From the NCBI GenBank assembly GCA_004193285.1, contig SECP01000012.1, positions 1 through 64,000 of the forward strand: DNA of 64,000 nucleotides, given 5' to 3'. A program made the position numbers and the translations under genes. The stretch comes from Myxococcales bacterium. Lineage in GTDB: Bacteria; Myxococcota_A; Polyangia; Polyangiales; Polyangiaceae. Below the pieces are notes generated by a model, which saw only the letters and a list, made by a program, of their open reading frames with translations, was not told the DNA's origin and ran no database searches. This document shows positions 26,496-35,104 of this stretch, piece after piece (within the stretch, counting starts at the first letter, position 1; each line of letters starts with the position of its first letter).

Positions 26496-27581
26496 TCACT
26501 TGGCGTATTCCAGGGCTTGCTCGAGCCAGAAGACACCGGCCTTCGGCTCGTTGCGCTCGCACTCACCGTCCGACTCACCGGGGCGCTTGAGCCAGAGGTA
26601 GCCGTCTACGAGGGGCTCACCCGTGTCCGTCGTCGGCGGGAGGCCGATCTTACGTCCCGGAGGGTTGCACCACATCTCGGTGATGTTCTTGGCGGCTTCG
26701 TACGGGCCGGCGCCGTTGCGGCTCGTGTCCACCACGAAGTGCTTGCCGCCGATCAGCGCGGAGACTTCCTTGCCGTAGGCGACGCACTCTTCCGTCGTCC
26801 GGTAGTTCGAGGTGTTGAGCGAGAAGCCGCTCGCGTGCTCGACGCCCGCCTTCTTCAAGCGCTCCGCAATTTCCGCCGCCGGAACCCACTTGGCATGGCC
26901 GGCGTCGATGTAGACCGCCGCTTGCGGATTTTGACGAAGGACCTTCACCGCGTCGTTGAAGAGGTAGTAGCGCTCTTCTTGGAGCTCCGGGGTGAGGCTC
27001 GTGACGCCCGGAAGCGCATCCGGCTCCAGGATGATCGCCACCGGACGGTTACCGACGCCGGCGTAGATGTCGCGGATCCAGCGCTGGTACTTTTCTTTCG
27101 AAGCGAGGCCGCCCGCGGAGGCGCCCACGCCCTCCGCTACCGCGGCCGCGTCGCGGTGCGGAATGTTGTAAGCGATGATGACGGCTACGCTGCCGTCCTT
27201 GCTCGCGCGATCCACGAAGTGCTGAGCAGCGCGGAAGATGTTGGAGTTCCACTCACCCATCCAAAGGCCCTGCGGCTGCTTGGCGATCTTGTCCAGCAGC
27301 GCCGCCTTTTCCGGATCGGTTTTGCGGAGGTGATTGGCTTTCAGCACCACGCTCGCCTCCGGATCCACGAAGAGCTTCGCTCCCTTGAGCGGATTGGCAG
27401 TTACGGGAGGCGGAACCGGCGGCTCGGTGATGGGCGCGGTGTGGTCGGGTTGCGAGCCCGCCGCGGGGGGACTGGAAGCGGGCGAGCTCGTCGACCCCGA
27501 GCTGCAGGCTGCGGTGAGGACGAGAGCCGCGCCGAGCGCGAGGAGCGAAGTGCGGAAGGTGTGAACGAGAGGAAATGTCAT
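26496..27581 (-). CDS. Glycoside hydrolase family 6 cellulase lipoprotein
   Basis: 361 residues. The signal peptide ends in the lipobox LTAAC, followed by a Ser/Pro linker to about residue 60. The GH6 domain shows the family patterns: YNIPHRD with the catalytic-acid region, VAIILEPDALPG, FSLNTSNYRTTEE, FVVDTSRNG and WCNPPGRKIG, ending with LWLKRPGESDGEC. GH6 enzymes invert the anomeric centre while cleaving beta-1,4-glucan. The domain has normal length and no carbohydrate-binding module. Two direct repeats upstream may be operators. Confidence 0.93.
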   Translation of the reverse strand: MTFPLVHTFRTSLLALGAALVLTAACSSGSTSSPASSPPAAGSQPDHTAPITEPPVPPPVTANPLKGAKLFVDPEASVVLKANHLRKTDPEKAALLDKIAKQPQGLWMGEWNSNIFRAAQHFVDRASKDGSVAVIIAYNIPHRDAAAVAEGVGASAGGLASKEKYQRWIRDIYAGVGNRPVAIILEPDALPGVTSLTPELQEERYYLFNDAVKVLRQNPQAAVYIDAGHAKWVPAAEIAERLKKAGVEHASGFSLNTSNYRTTEECVAYGKEVSALIGGKHFVVDTSRNGAGPYEAAKNITEMWCNPPGRKIGLPPTTDTGEPLVDGYLWLKRPGESDGECERNEPKAGVFWLEQALEYAK

Positions 27582-27632
27582 TCGTAGGCCAGGCTCTTTC
27601 TGCGGGAGAAGCTAGCAGCGGGCTGGGTCCGC

Positions 27633-27667
27633 ATCCCTGTAGGATCCGCCCGTATCCCTAGAAGATC
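27633..27667. promoter_or_regulatory. Paired 14-base direct repeats upstream of the GH6 gene
   Basis: ATCCCTGTAGGATC (27633-27646) and ATCCCTAGAAGATC (27654-27667) match at 11 of 14 positions and are spaced exactly 21 bases apart, two helical turns. They lie 52 bases from the GH6 start and 133 bases before the divergent lipoprotein gene. Candidate regulator-binding sites; the rest of 27582-27799 shows nothing else. Confidence 0.35.
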
Positions 27668-27799
27668 TTCCGGCCACCGCCCCAGGCAGCGCGTAGCTCC
27701 TCGTACCGTGGGCCGGTACCGCGAGCGAAACCGGCACCCGCGAAGAGGGTGACCCGGGAGCAGTCGTTGCCTACGATGAAGTTTCAGGAGGGAGGCACC

Positions 27800-28576
27800 A
27801 TGAGGGTCAACCAGTGGGCGGCGGTTCTAGGCTGCGGCGGGGGCATGTTCCTCTCGATTGCTGCGTGCGGTGGGGAGGAGGCACCCGCCCCAACCGGGGC
27901 TTCGGGAACTGGCGGCGCCGCGAGTAGCGCCGGCGCCAACAGCTTGGCCGGAGGCGCGAGCTCAGCCGGCTCGGGACAAGCCGGCGACACCGCCTCGGGG
28001 GCGGCCGGATCGTCGGGCTTGGGCGGAGCAGCCGGGGCGGGAGGCGCAGCGGGAGCGGGCGGAGCAGCCGGAGCGGGGGCCGGGGGAGCGGCCGGCGTTG
28101 CCCCGCTCATTCCCCTGGTGACTGGACACGAATGGAACTTCGCTTTCAAGGCGATCGACTCGACCCAACCAAGCCGGGAGACCTGCGTTGACCCTAGAGC
28201 GGAAGTGGGCGCGAGAGCGACCGTCGACGGCAAGTCCGGCTACCTCTACACGACGCCCTGCGGAACGGACCCGTACTTGATCGAAGGCACCGGCGATCAA
28301 CTAACAGCCTACCGCCTCGTGCAAGGTGCCATCTCGTCCACCTACGAGTACATCCACTCGCCGGTAGCGGAGGGCGAGCAATGGATGACGAACGGCGCGC
28401 TCTACGAGTGGCGTCGCATCACCGCAAAGCTCGACGTCCCCGCTGGCACCTTCTCCGATTGCTGGGAGCGCCACAGCGAAGACTCGAACCTCGTGTACTG
28501 TCGCGGTGCGGGCCTCGTTCGCATGACCAGCGCCCCGAACAATTACGTGCTGGAGCTGGTAGCGCGGAACTTTTGA
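27800..28576 (+). CDS. Lipoprotein with Gly/Ala linker and unknown C-terminal domain
   Basis: 258 residues from the ATG at 27800, which has a strong GGAGGGAGG ribosome binding site; longer starts from 27749 lack one. The lipobox is IAAC at about residue 23. A Gly/Ala-rich linker runs to about residue 105. The C-terminal 150 residues are globular with cysteines, and segments such as LDVPAGTFSDCW and YCRGAGLVRM resemble DUF3108-like periplasmic domains, but assignment is weak. It is divergent from the GH6 gene. Confidence 0.75.
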   Translation: MRVNQWAAVLGCGGGMFLSIAACGGEEAPAPTGASGTGGAASSAGANSLAGGASSAGSGQAGDTASGAAGSSGLGGAAGAGGAAGAGGAAGAGAGGAAGVAPLIPLVTGHEWNFAFKAIDSTQPSRETCVDPRAEVGARATVDGKSGYLYTTPCGTDPYLIEGTGDQLTAYRLVQGAISSTYEYIHSPVAEGEQWMTNGALYEWRRITAKLDVPAGTFSDCWERHSEDSNLVYCRGAGLVRMTSAPNNYVLELVARNF

Positions 28577-28722
28577 ACCGTCGCTGCGCCCACGGCTGAG
28601 TTGCCCCGTGACAAGCCCTGCGCCCTTGCAACTCAGTTGGCACACTTTGGCGTCACGATCTTCTGAATTACTCCGCCGAATCGTTCGTGGTGCAGGGCAC
28701 GGATCGTGTTTAAGCTTCGTTC

Positions 28723-30708
28723 ATGGGTGCGGCGTGGCGGCGGTTGAGGGCTTGTGCTGGGCTCGTCGTGGCGGCGAGCTCGGTCGCCTGTACGGGCATC
28801 GTCGAAGAGGGTGCTGGCGGCGGCGTGCTCGCCTCTACCGACGTCTCCGGCGGAGCGCCCATCGCTGCGCAGTGGTGGGCGCAGGTACCGGTCAAAGCGG
28901 CCCTACCGGCAGTGCAAGCGAACGATTGGGTGTCGAACCCTGTCGACGCTTTCGTGCTTGCCCGCCTCGAGGCCGCCGGGCTCTCGCCGCAGCCTGAGGC
29001 CGACCGGCGCGCGCTCATTCGCCGAGCGAGCTTCGATGCTCGTGGCCTGCCGCCCACGCCAGAAGAGGTCGACGCGTTTTTTGCAGACTCCTCGGCCGAG
29101 GCCTACGAACGGCTCGTCGAGCGGCTGCTCTCCGACCCTGGCTACGGCGAGCACCGCGCGCACTACTGGTTGGACGTAGCCCGCCACGCCGATACCCACG
29201 GCTACGCGCTCGACGACTACCGCAGCGTTTGGCCGTACCGCGACTACGTGGTGCGTGCCTTCAACGACAATATGCCGTTCGACCGCTTCACCATCGAGCA
29301 GCTCGCAGGAGACTTGCTGCCCGAGCCGACCGTGGAGCAGCGGGTCGCCACTGGCTTTGGCCGGGGCAACATGACGACGAGCGAGCCCGGCGCGATCGAG
29401 GAAGAATTTGCGGCGCTAGCTGCCAAAGACCGCGTGGAGACAGTGTCCGCCGCTTGGCTTGGTCTCACGCTCGGCTGCGCCTCTTGTCACGATCACAAGT
29501 TCGATCCGATCACCCAAAAAGACTTCTATCGAATGACGGCGTTCTTTCGGAACACGACCGACTCCGTGTTCGATGACAACTCGGCGGCTCCGCCGCCGTT
29601 CGTGATGCACGACGCCGTCACGCCGAGCCTGGCCGCTGAGGAGCTCCCCCAGCCAGCGACTGCCTACCTGCTTCAGCGTGGCCGGTACGACCAGCCCGGT
29701 GAGCTCGTGGCCGCTGACGTGCCGGCCGCGCTCCCGCCGCTGGGGGAAGGGCAGCCGCGGAGCCGCCTCGGCTTGGCGCGCTGGCTCGTCTCGCCCTCCA
29801 ACCCGCTCACCGCGCGAGTCACCGTGAACCGAATCTGGGCGGAGGTGTTCGGCGCCGGCATCGTGCGAACACTGGACAACTTCGGGCGGATGGGCGAGCG
29901 CGCGGACGACGCTCCGCTGCTGGACTGGCTCGCGGTCGAGCTGCAGGAGTCGGGCTGGGACATCAAGCACTTGCTGCGGCTGCTGCTCACGTCCAGCACC
30001 TACCGCCAGAGCGCGAAGCACGACGCGCCGGGTGAGGGGCACGACCCGGAAAACAGACTGCATTGGCGCGGACCCCGCTTTCGCATGGACGGCGAGCTGA
30101 TTCGGGACCAGGCGCTTGCCGCCAGCGGCCTTCTGGTGCGCAGCATGGGCGGTCCGCCGGTAAAACCTTATCAACCAGCGTGCGTGTGGGAAGCCGTCGC
30201 GGTGCCGGACAGCAACACCGGGAGCTACGTGCCGGACACCGGCGAGGCGCTGCTGCGGCGTAGCCTGTACACGTTCTGGAAGCGCGCCGCGCCACCCGCC
30301 TGGCTCGAGCTGTTCGGGGCACCTACGCGGGAGCACAGCGTCGTGCAACGTGAGCGCTCGAATACGCCGCTCCAAGCGCTAGCGCTCATGAACGACGTTC
30401 AGCTGCTGGAGGCCGCCCGCCACCTCGGCGAAAATGCGCAACACTCCGCGGCCGGGGATGTCGCGGCGGGGCTGGATTTCATCGCGCTGCGCGTGCTCAC
30501 GAGGCCGCTGGACGCCTTCGAGCAGACGACACTGCAAGCGTCCCTCATGACCATGCAGGCGCATTTTCAGGCCGACGCAGCCGCGGCCTCCGCGCTGCTG
30601 GCCATCGGCAGCACACCCATGGACGCGAGCCTTGACCCCGCCACCAGCGCCGCATGGATGCTGCTCGCGAGCGCGATTCTCTGCCTCGACGAAGCGGTGA
30701 TGAAATGA
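28723..30708 (+). CDS. DUF1549/DUF1553 lipoprotein, compact form
   Basis: 661 residues. The signal peptide ends with a possible lipobox SSVAC. Residues 60-285 form DUF1549 (NPVDAFVLARLEAAGLSP, DPGYGEHRAHYWLDVARHADT, LGCASCHDHKFDP). Residues 330-600 form DUF1553 (SRLGLARWLVSPSNPLTARVTVNRIW, RLLLTSSTYRQSA). In Planctomycetes these proteins are longer, with a cytochrome c-like domain in front and a long insertion; both are missing here. CASCH could bind a heme c. Function is unknown; such genes are always paired with DUF1501, as here. Confidence 0.88.
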   Translation: MGAAWRRLRACAGLVVAASSVACTGIVEEGAGGGVLASTDVSGGAPIAAQWWAQVPVKAALPAVQANDWVSNPVDAFVLARLEAAGLSPQPEADRRALIRRASFDARGLPPTPEEVDAFFADSSAEAYERLVERLLSDPGYGEHRAHYWLDVARHADTHGYALDDYRSVWPYRDYVVRAFNDNMPFDRFTIEQLAGDLLPEPTVEQRVATGFGRGNMTTSEPGAIEEEFAALAAKDRVETVSAAWLGLTLGCASCHDHKFDPITQKDFYRMTAFFRNTTDSVFDDNSAAPPPFVMHDAVTPSLAAEELPQPATAYLLQRGRYDQPGELVAADVPAALPPLGEGQPRSRLGLARWLVSPSNPLTARVTVNRIWAEVFGAGIVRTLDNFGRMGERADDAPLLDWLAVELQESGWDIKHLLRLLLTSSTYRQSAKHDAPGEGHDPENRLHWRGPRFRMDGELIRDQALAASGLLVRSMGGPPVKPYQPACVWEAVAVPDSNTGSYVPDTGEALLRRSLYTFWKRAAPPAWLELFGAPTREHSVVQRERSNTPLQALALMNDVQLLEAARHLGENAQHSAAGDVAAGLDFIALRVLTRPLDAFEQTTLQASLMTMQAHFQADAAAASALLAIGSTPMDASLDPATSAAWMLLASAILCLDEAVMK

Positions 30709-32144
30709 GATCACCTATGCCTCCCCTCTCACGAAGACTAGCCCTGGCGCTCGCTCCGGGCCTTGGCGGCCTCGCTTTAGCCACGTTGCTGCGGCGTGGC
30801 TGCTTCTCCTCGGCGGCGCAAGCTCAAGAGCGGGGCGCGGACTTTCCCGCCAAGGCCAAGCGCGTGATCTGGCTATTCATGGCCGGAGGACCCTCGCAAT
30901 TGGACTTGTTCGACCACAAGCCCGGGCTCAGAGCGCGGTTCAACGAAGATCTGCCCGCGTCCGTGCGCGAGGGAAAGCGCCTGTCGACGATGACCTCCGG
31001 TCAGGGCCGCTTCCCCATCGCCCCGAGCTTGTTCGATTTTAGCCAGCACGGTGAAGCGGGCACCTGGGTGAGCGAGCTCCTGCCGCACACCGCGCGGCTC
31101 GCGGACGACATCGCAGTCGTGCGCACGGTTTGCAGTGACTCAGTCAATCACGACCCCGCCATGATGGCCATGCTCACCGGAGCGGCGCTGCCGGGCAAAC
31201 CGTCGGCGGGCGCCTGGCTCAGCTACGGCCTCGGTGCGCTCAACGACAACCTTCCCAGCTTCGTCGTCCTCACCTCCGCTTGCTCGCAGCAAAGCTCGGT
31301 GCAGCCGCTTTCCAGCCGGCTCTGGGGCAGCTCATATTTGCCGGGCACCACCGCTGGCGTCACCGTACGGTCGGCAGGACCGCCGGTGCTGTTTCTCGAA
31401 AACCCGCCCGGAGTCGACGCGGCCGCGCGCCGTTCGTTCTTGGACGCCACCAAGGCGCTGAACCAGCATGCCCTCGAGCGTGACCGCGACCCGGCCATTC
31501 AGACGCGCATCGACGAGTTCGAGATGGCCTTTCGCATGCAGAGCGCGGTGCCGGATTTGACGGACCTCACCCAGGAAACTACCTCCAGTAAACAGCTCTA
31601 CGGAGCCCAGGTGGACGTCCCCGGCAGCTTCGCCAACAATTGCTTACTCGCCCGCCGAATGCTCGAGCGAGACGTGCGTTTCGTGCAGATTTTTCATCGC
31701 GGTTGGGATTCGCACGAGCAATTGCCCGCGCGTCACCGTAGCCAGTGCCAGGAGATCGACGAGGCGTGCTTTGGGCTAGTGACCGATCTCAAGCAGCGCG
31801 GCCTGTTGGAAGACACCCTCGTCGTCTGGGGCGGCGAATTCGGGCGAACCTCGTTTTGTCAAGGCAACCTCACCCTCCAGGATTACGGCCGCGACCATCA
31901 TCCCGCGTGCTTCAGCATGTGGCTCGCAGGAGGCGGCATCAAGCCCGGCATCGTTTACGGCGAGACGGATGATTTCAGCTACAACGTCGCGCAAAACCCG
32001 GTGCCCTTGCGTGATTTGCACGCCACGCTGCTCCACCAGTTCGGGCTCGACCACGATCGACTCGCCGTTTTGAATCAGGGTCTGTTGGAGAAGCTGGTCG
32101 GTGTGGACGCGCCAGCGCGCGTCGTCAGTGAAATTCTGACCTAA
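30705..32144 (+). CDS. DUF1501 protein, exported, partner of DUF1549/DUF1553
   Basis: 479 residues from the ATG at 30705, overlapping the previous stop as ATGA. The N-terminus has SRR followed by a hydrophobic stretch, which may be a Tat signal. The DUF1501 fold belongs to the alkaline-phosphatase-like superfamily: FMAGGPSQLDLFDHKP, HDPAMMAMLTGA, VQIFHRGWDSHEQ, WGGEFGRTSF and DHHPACFSMWLAGGGI carry the metal-binding Asp/His residues of sulfatase-type folds. The enzymatic reaction is not known. Stop-start overlap shows cotranslation with the DUF1549/1553 gene. Confidence 0.9.
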   Translation: MRSPMPPLSRRLALALAPGLGGLALATLLRRGCFSSAAQAQERGADFPAKAKRVIWLFMAGGPSQLDLFDHKPGLRARFNEDLPASVREGKRLSTMTSGQGRFPIAPSLFDFSQHGEAGTWVSELLPHTARLADDIAVVRTVCSDSVNHDPAMMAMLTGAALPGKPSAGAWLSYGLGALNDNLPSFVVLTSACSQQSSVQPLSSRLWGSSYLPGTTAGVTVRSAGPPVLFLENPPGVDAAARRSFLDATKALNQHALERDRDPAIQTRIDEFEMAFRMQSAVPDLTDLTQETTSSKQLYGAQVDVPGSFANNCLLARRMLERDVRFVQIFHRGWDSHEQLPARHRSQCQEIDEACFGLVTDLKQRGLLEDTLVVWGGEFGRTSFCQGNLTLQDYGRDHHPACFSMWLAGGGIKPGIVYGETDDFSYNVAQNPVPLRDLHATLLHQFGLDHDRLAVLNQGLLEKLVGVDAPARVVSEILT

Positions 32145-32232
32145 CCGCGCGCGAACGCTGGCTGGAGCGCGCTGCGGCTCGCTCTGCCTCAGGCTCGGCA
32201 TGGAGAGGCCGTTCAGCTCCGAGCGCTCGCGC

Positions 32233-32808
32233 TCAAGCGATCGCGCTGCCGCGATAAACGTCGTCCACGACCAGCTCGGTTCCTAGACTCGATAAGGCAA
32301 CACGGCCGCCGCTTATCGCCACCCGTGTCGACCACGCTCCCTCTGGTAACCGATAGTGAACGACGACGCGCCGCTCTCGATGAGAGACGACCACGTACTC
32401 ACGGAGCGAAGGGATGGTTCGATAGCTTTGCAGCTTGGTCGTGGTGTCGTACTCTTCCGAGGAGTCGCTCGTGACCTCGACTAGAATCATTGGATTCAGC
32501 GCGGTGGCATTCGGGCTCGGAGCATGTTGCTCCAGCTGGCCGCAGATCACGGACGCGTCAGGAAACGTCGCCAAGCCCGTCGCCTCCACGTAAACGCGGA
32601 GGTCTGACGTGTGAACCCGGCACGGCCTTTCACCAATGGCGTTGCCGAGCGCACGCAGCACCTCCGCGGCCAGCGCCGAGTGCTCTTCCGAGCCGCCCGC
32701 CATCGCATAGATCTCGCCTTCCAGGTACTCGTGCTTCGTCGAGCTCGTCGCTTCGAGCGCCACGTAGTCCGCGTAGGTGTAGCGGTGGAGTCGGCCAGAC
32801 TGAACCAT
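32233..32808 (-). CDS. Uma2 family (DUF820) restriction-like endonuclease
   Basis: 191 residues from the ATG at 32808. The pattern YTYADYVALE, KHEYLEGEIYAMAGGS, FPDASVICGQ and MILVEVTSDSSEEYD-TTTKLQSYRTIPSLREYVVVS is that of Uma2 proteins, with the PD-(D/E)XK core residues Glu (EGE), Asp (PDAS), Glu-x-Thr (VEVTS) and Lys (TKLQ). These abundant proteins occur in cyanobacteria and myxobacteria and are of uncertain biological role. The frame extends upstream to 32940 through repeat DNA, which I exclude. Confidence 0.9.
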   Translation of the reverse strand: MVQSGRLHRYTYADYVALEATSSTKHEYLEGEIYAMAGGSEEHSALAAEVLRALGNAIGERPCRVHTSDLRVYVEATGLATFPDASVICGQLEQHAPSPNATALNPMILVEVTSDSSEEYDTTTKLQSYRTIPSLREYVVVSHRERRVVVHYRLPEGAWSTRVAISGGRVALSSLGTELVVDDVYRGSAIA

Positions 32809-32852
32809 GCCCACACCGTAACACGGCGCGAGCTTTGCCAAGGCGAAGCGGC

Positions 32853-32939
32853 GACTACCCCTCCCATGGGCGCGCAGGCCGCCGCGGCCGAGCACCCGTT
32901 TGGGAGGGGTCGGCGGCCGCAGGCCGACGGGGGTGGGCA
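32853..32939. repeat. Dispersed intergenic hairpin element, copy 3
   Basis: GACTACCCCTCCC ... GGGAGGGG ... GTCGGCGGCCGCAGGCCGAC ... GGGGGTGGGCA, nearly identical to 9298-9383 with changes mainly in loops. It lies just after the stop of the zinc alcohol dehydrogenase gene and 45 bases before the Uma2 start, in the same orientation relative to the upstream minus-strand gene as the other copies. Confidence 0.85.
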
Positions 32940-32952
32940 ACCCTGAGTCCGT

Positions 32953-34068
32953 TCAAGCCGTCATTCTCAGCACGGGTTTGATCGTGCGGCCCGCGTCGCT
33001 GTCGTCGATGGCTTGGTTGACGTCGGCGAAGTTGTAAAACTTGATGAGGCGCTCGAGCGGGAAGCGGCCATCGCGCTGGAGCTCCATCAAGCTGACGAGG
33101 AAGTGGGGAGTCTGGCCGCCGCCGCCCATGACGCCCACGACTTTCTTTCCGTGAAGTAACACGTCGGGGTGATTCATTTTGACGCTTGCGGTCATCTTTG
33201 CGCCGCCGACCATGGCGCAGGTGCCGAGGATGCCCAGGGCCGTGATCGCTTCGGACACGAGGTTGGAGCCGTTCGTCGCCTCCACGCTGAAGTCCAGGTG
33301 CTCCCGCGTCATTTCTTTCAGTTGCGCCACCGTATCCGGGCCGTGCTCGAGCGTGTCGGTCGCGCCCAAGCTCCGCGCGAGGGCGAGCCGTTCCGGCACG
33401 CGGTCGATGGCGATGATGCGCGTCGCGGCGGTCAAGCGCGCCGCCATCACCGCCGCGAGCCCGACGTTGCCGACGCCGAAGATGGCTATCGAGGAGCCGG
33501 GGCCGGGGCGGAGCACGTTGAGGATGGTGCCAGCGCCGGTCGAGATGCTGCAGCCGTACGGGCCTGCGAAGTCGAGCTCCAGGCCCTCCGGCACTTTGGC
33601 GAGCTGCCGCTCCAGCGCGATCGTGTGCGTCGCCCACGAGGACTGCTGAAAGAAGCGCCCCGCGAGCTTTTCGCCCTTGCGGCTCATGCCGCCGGACCCG
33701 TCGAGGCGGTAGCCGCTGAACGAGAGCTCCAACCCCCGTTCGCAATAGCGTGGCTCGCCTGCCCGACACGAGCGGCAGACACCGCAGTAGGGGAAACCGA
33801 TCATGACGCGATCGCCTGGCTTCACGAGCGTCACGTCTGGCCCGATTTCCTCGACGATGCCCGCTCCCTCGTGCCCGAGCACGCCGGGGGTCGGGTACGG
33901 CTCCAGACCGTGAATGCACCCGCGGTCAGTTCCGCACACGCCGCAGCTCGTGATGCGCACCCGCACCTCGCCGGCCCGGGGCTCCTCCAGCTCTACGTCG
34001 TCGAGGTGGATGTCGCGCTTGGTGAAAGTTCCGTCGTTCTTCTCCATGACTGCGGCACGAATCTGCAT
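32953..34068 (-). CDS. Zinc-dependent NAD(P) alcohol dehydrogenase
   Basis: 371 residues of the medium-chain dehydrogenase family. Catalytic zinc ligands are the cysteine in SCGVCGTD, His in LGHEGAG and the cysteine in FAGPYGCSISTG. The structural zinc loop is CGVCRSC ... C. The cofactor site is FGVGNVG, followed by an acidic IAIDRVPE strand that favours NAD. Similarity is closest in pattern to aryl- or glutathione-type alcohol dehydrogenases (XylB/FrmA group). GAGGTGG precedes the ATG. Possibly followed by nothing in its operon because repeat copy 3 is next. Confidence 0.92.
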   Translation of the reverse strand: MQIRAAVMEKNDGTFTKRDIHLDDVELEEPRAGEVRVRITSCGVCGTDRGCIHGLEPYPTPGVLGHEGAGIVEEIGPDVTLVKPGDRVMIGFPYCGVCRSCRAGEPRYCERGLELSFSGYRLDGSGGMSRKGEKLAGRFFQQSSWATHTIALERQLAKVPEGLELDFAGPYGCSISTGAGTILNVLRPGPGSSIAIFGVGNVGLAAVMAARLTAATRIIAIDRVPERLALARSLGATDTLEHGPDTVAQLKEMTREHLDFSVEATNGSNLVSEAITALGILGTCAMVGGAKMTASVKMNHPDVLLHGKKVVGVMGGGGQTPHFLVSLMELQRDGRFPLERLIKFYNFADVNQAIDDSDAGRTIKPVLRMTA

Positions 34069-34175
34069 GCCACCTCGAATGCAATGCGTGTGCCTGGTGC
34101 AAAGGTTCGCGAGACCTGGAGCGTTGTCCGCGATTTTGCTGTCGCATCGCTGGCACAGCGCGACGAAAGCTGCCG

Positions 34176-35006
34176 TTACTGGGCCTGAGCGGCCAGCGCG
34201 TCCGCGAGGCGCGGATAGAGCGGGACGAAGCCCAGATCCTCTCGCATGCGGCGGCCGTCCATCACCAATTCGAAGGTGCGCCCGCGCTCCGCATTGGAGC
34301 CATCGGGAGGCGGAGCTCCGACAGACGCGAAGAGGGTAGCCAGATCTGGAGCCTCGTCGTCGACGAGATTGTAGATACGGTGAGCCGGTGACGTGGTGTC
34401 CAGCACGCGCGAGACGGCTTGCGCGACATCGGCGTGGTGGGCGATGGACATGCGTTGACCCGGAAGGAACGCCTTCATCATCGGCACCACCTCCGCGATG
34501 TGCGGGTCCCCGTCCCCGTAAACGAAGGGGAGGCGAATGACACGGACGTCCAGCCCCTTCATCTCCAAAAGGAAGCGCTCGGCGGCGAGCTTACTCACCG
34601 GATAAGCCTCGACGGGTGCGCAAGGCTCGTCTTCGTTCAGCGCACGGCCGCCCTTGGCGCCGTAGACCAGGCCCGTGCTCGTGAAGACGAAGCGCTTCAC
34701 GGACGCTACGCGCGCGGCCGCGGCCAAGTGCTGCGTGCCGAGGTCGTTGACGGCTTGCGCCTCTTCCGCGGTTGCTCCGCGAAAGAACGCGGCGCAATGG
34801 ACCACGGCGTCGACGCCCAGCACCGCGGCCGCAAGCGAGCTGGGATCGAGCAGATCGCCGGGCACGATTTCGAGAGAGTCGGCGCGCAACGTTGCCGCGC
34901 GGGCGGGGTCGCGAACGAGCGCGCGGACATGATGGCCGCCCTGCGCGAGTCGTTTACCGAGTCGGCTACCGACCTTTCCGGTGGCTCCAGTGACGAGGAT
35001 TTTCAT
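34176..35006 (-). CDS. NAD-dependent epimerase/dehydratase (extended SDR)
   Basis: 276 residues from the ATG at 35006 (a GTG lies two codons upstream). The nucleotide motif is TGATGKVGS, followed by DLLDPSSLAAAV, the VVHCAAF segment, and the catalytic Tyr/Lys as YPVSKLAAE. Length and order suit atypical or extended short-chain dehydrogenases acting on nucleotide sugars or flavonoid-like substrates. It is divergent from the AraC-type regulator gene with a short shared upstream region, suggesting control by that regulator. Confidence 0.88.
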   Translation of the reverse strand: MKILVTGATGKVGSRLGKRLAQGGHHVRALVRDPARAATLRADSLEIVPGDLLDPSSLAAAVLGVDAVVHCAAFFRGATAEEAQAVNDLGTQHLAAAARVASVKRFVFTSTGLVYGAKGGRALNEDEPCAPVEAYPVSKLAAERFLLEMKGLDVRVIRLPFVYGDGDPHIAEVVPMMKAFLPGQRMSIAHHADVAQAVSRVLDTTSPAHRIYNLVDDEAPDLATLFASVGAPPPDGSNAERGRTFELVMDGRRMREDLGFVPLYPRLADALAAQAQ

Positions 35007-35104
35007 GTACACAACGTAGTGAGCCGCCTCCCCGAGCGATTGGAAGAAACGGACATGCTCCCGTGAAGCTTGCGCGAGGCGGTTCGCGCGAGCACCATTT
35101 GGTC

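Noticed and set aside
28638..28652. TTGGCAC with a later GGC before the DUF1549/1553 gene
   Set aside because: The GG to GC spacing is one base too short for a sigma-54 promoter.
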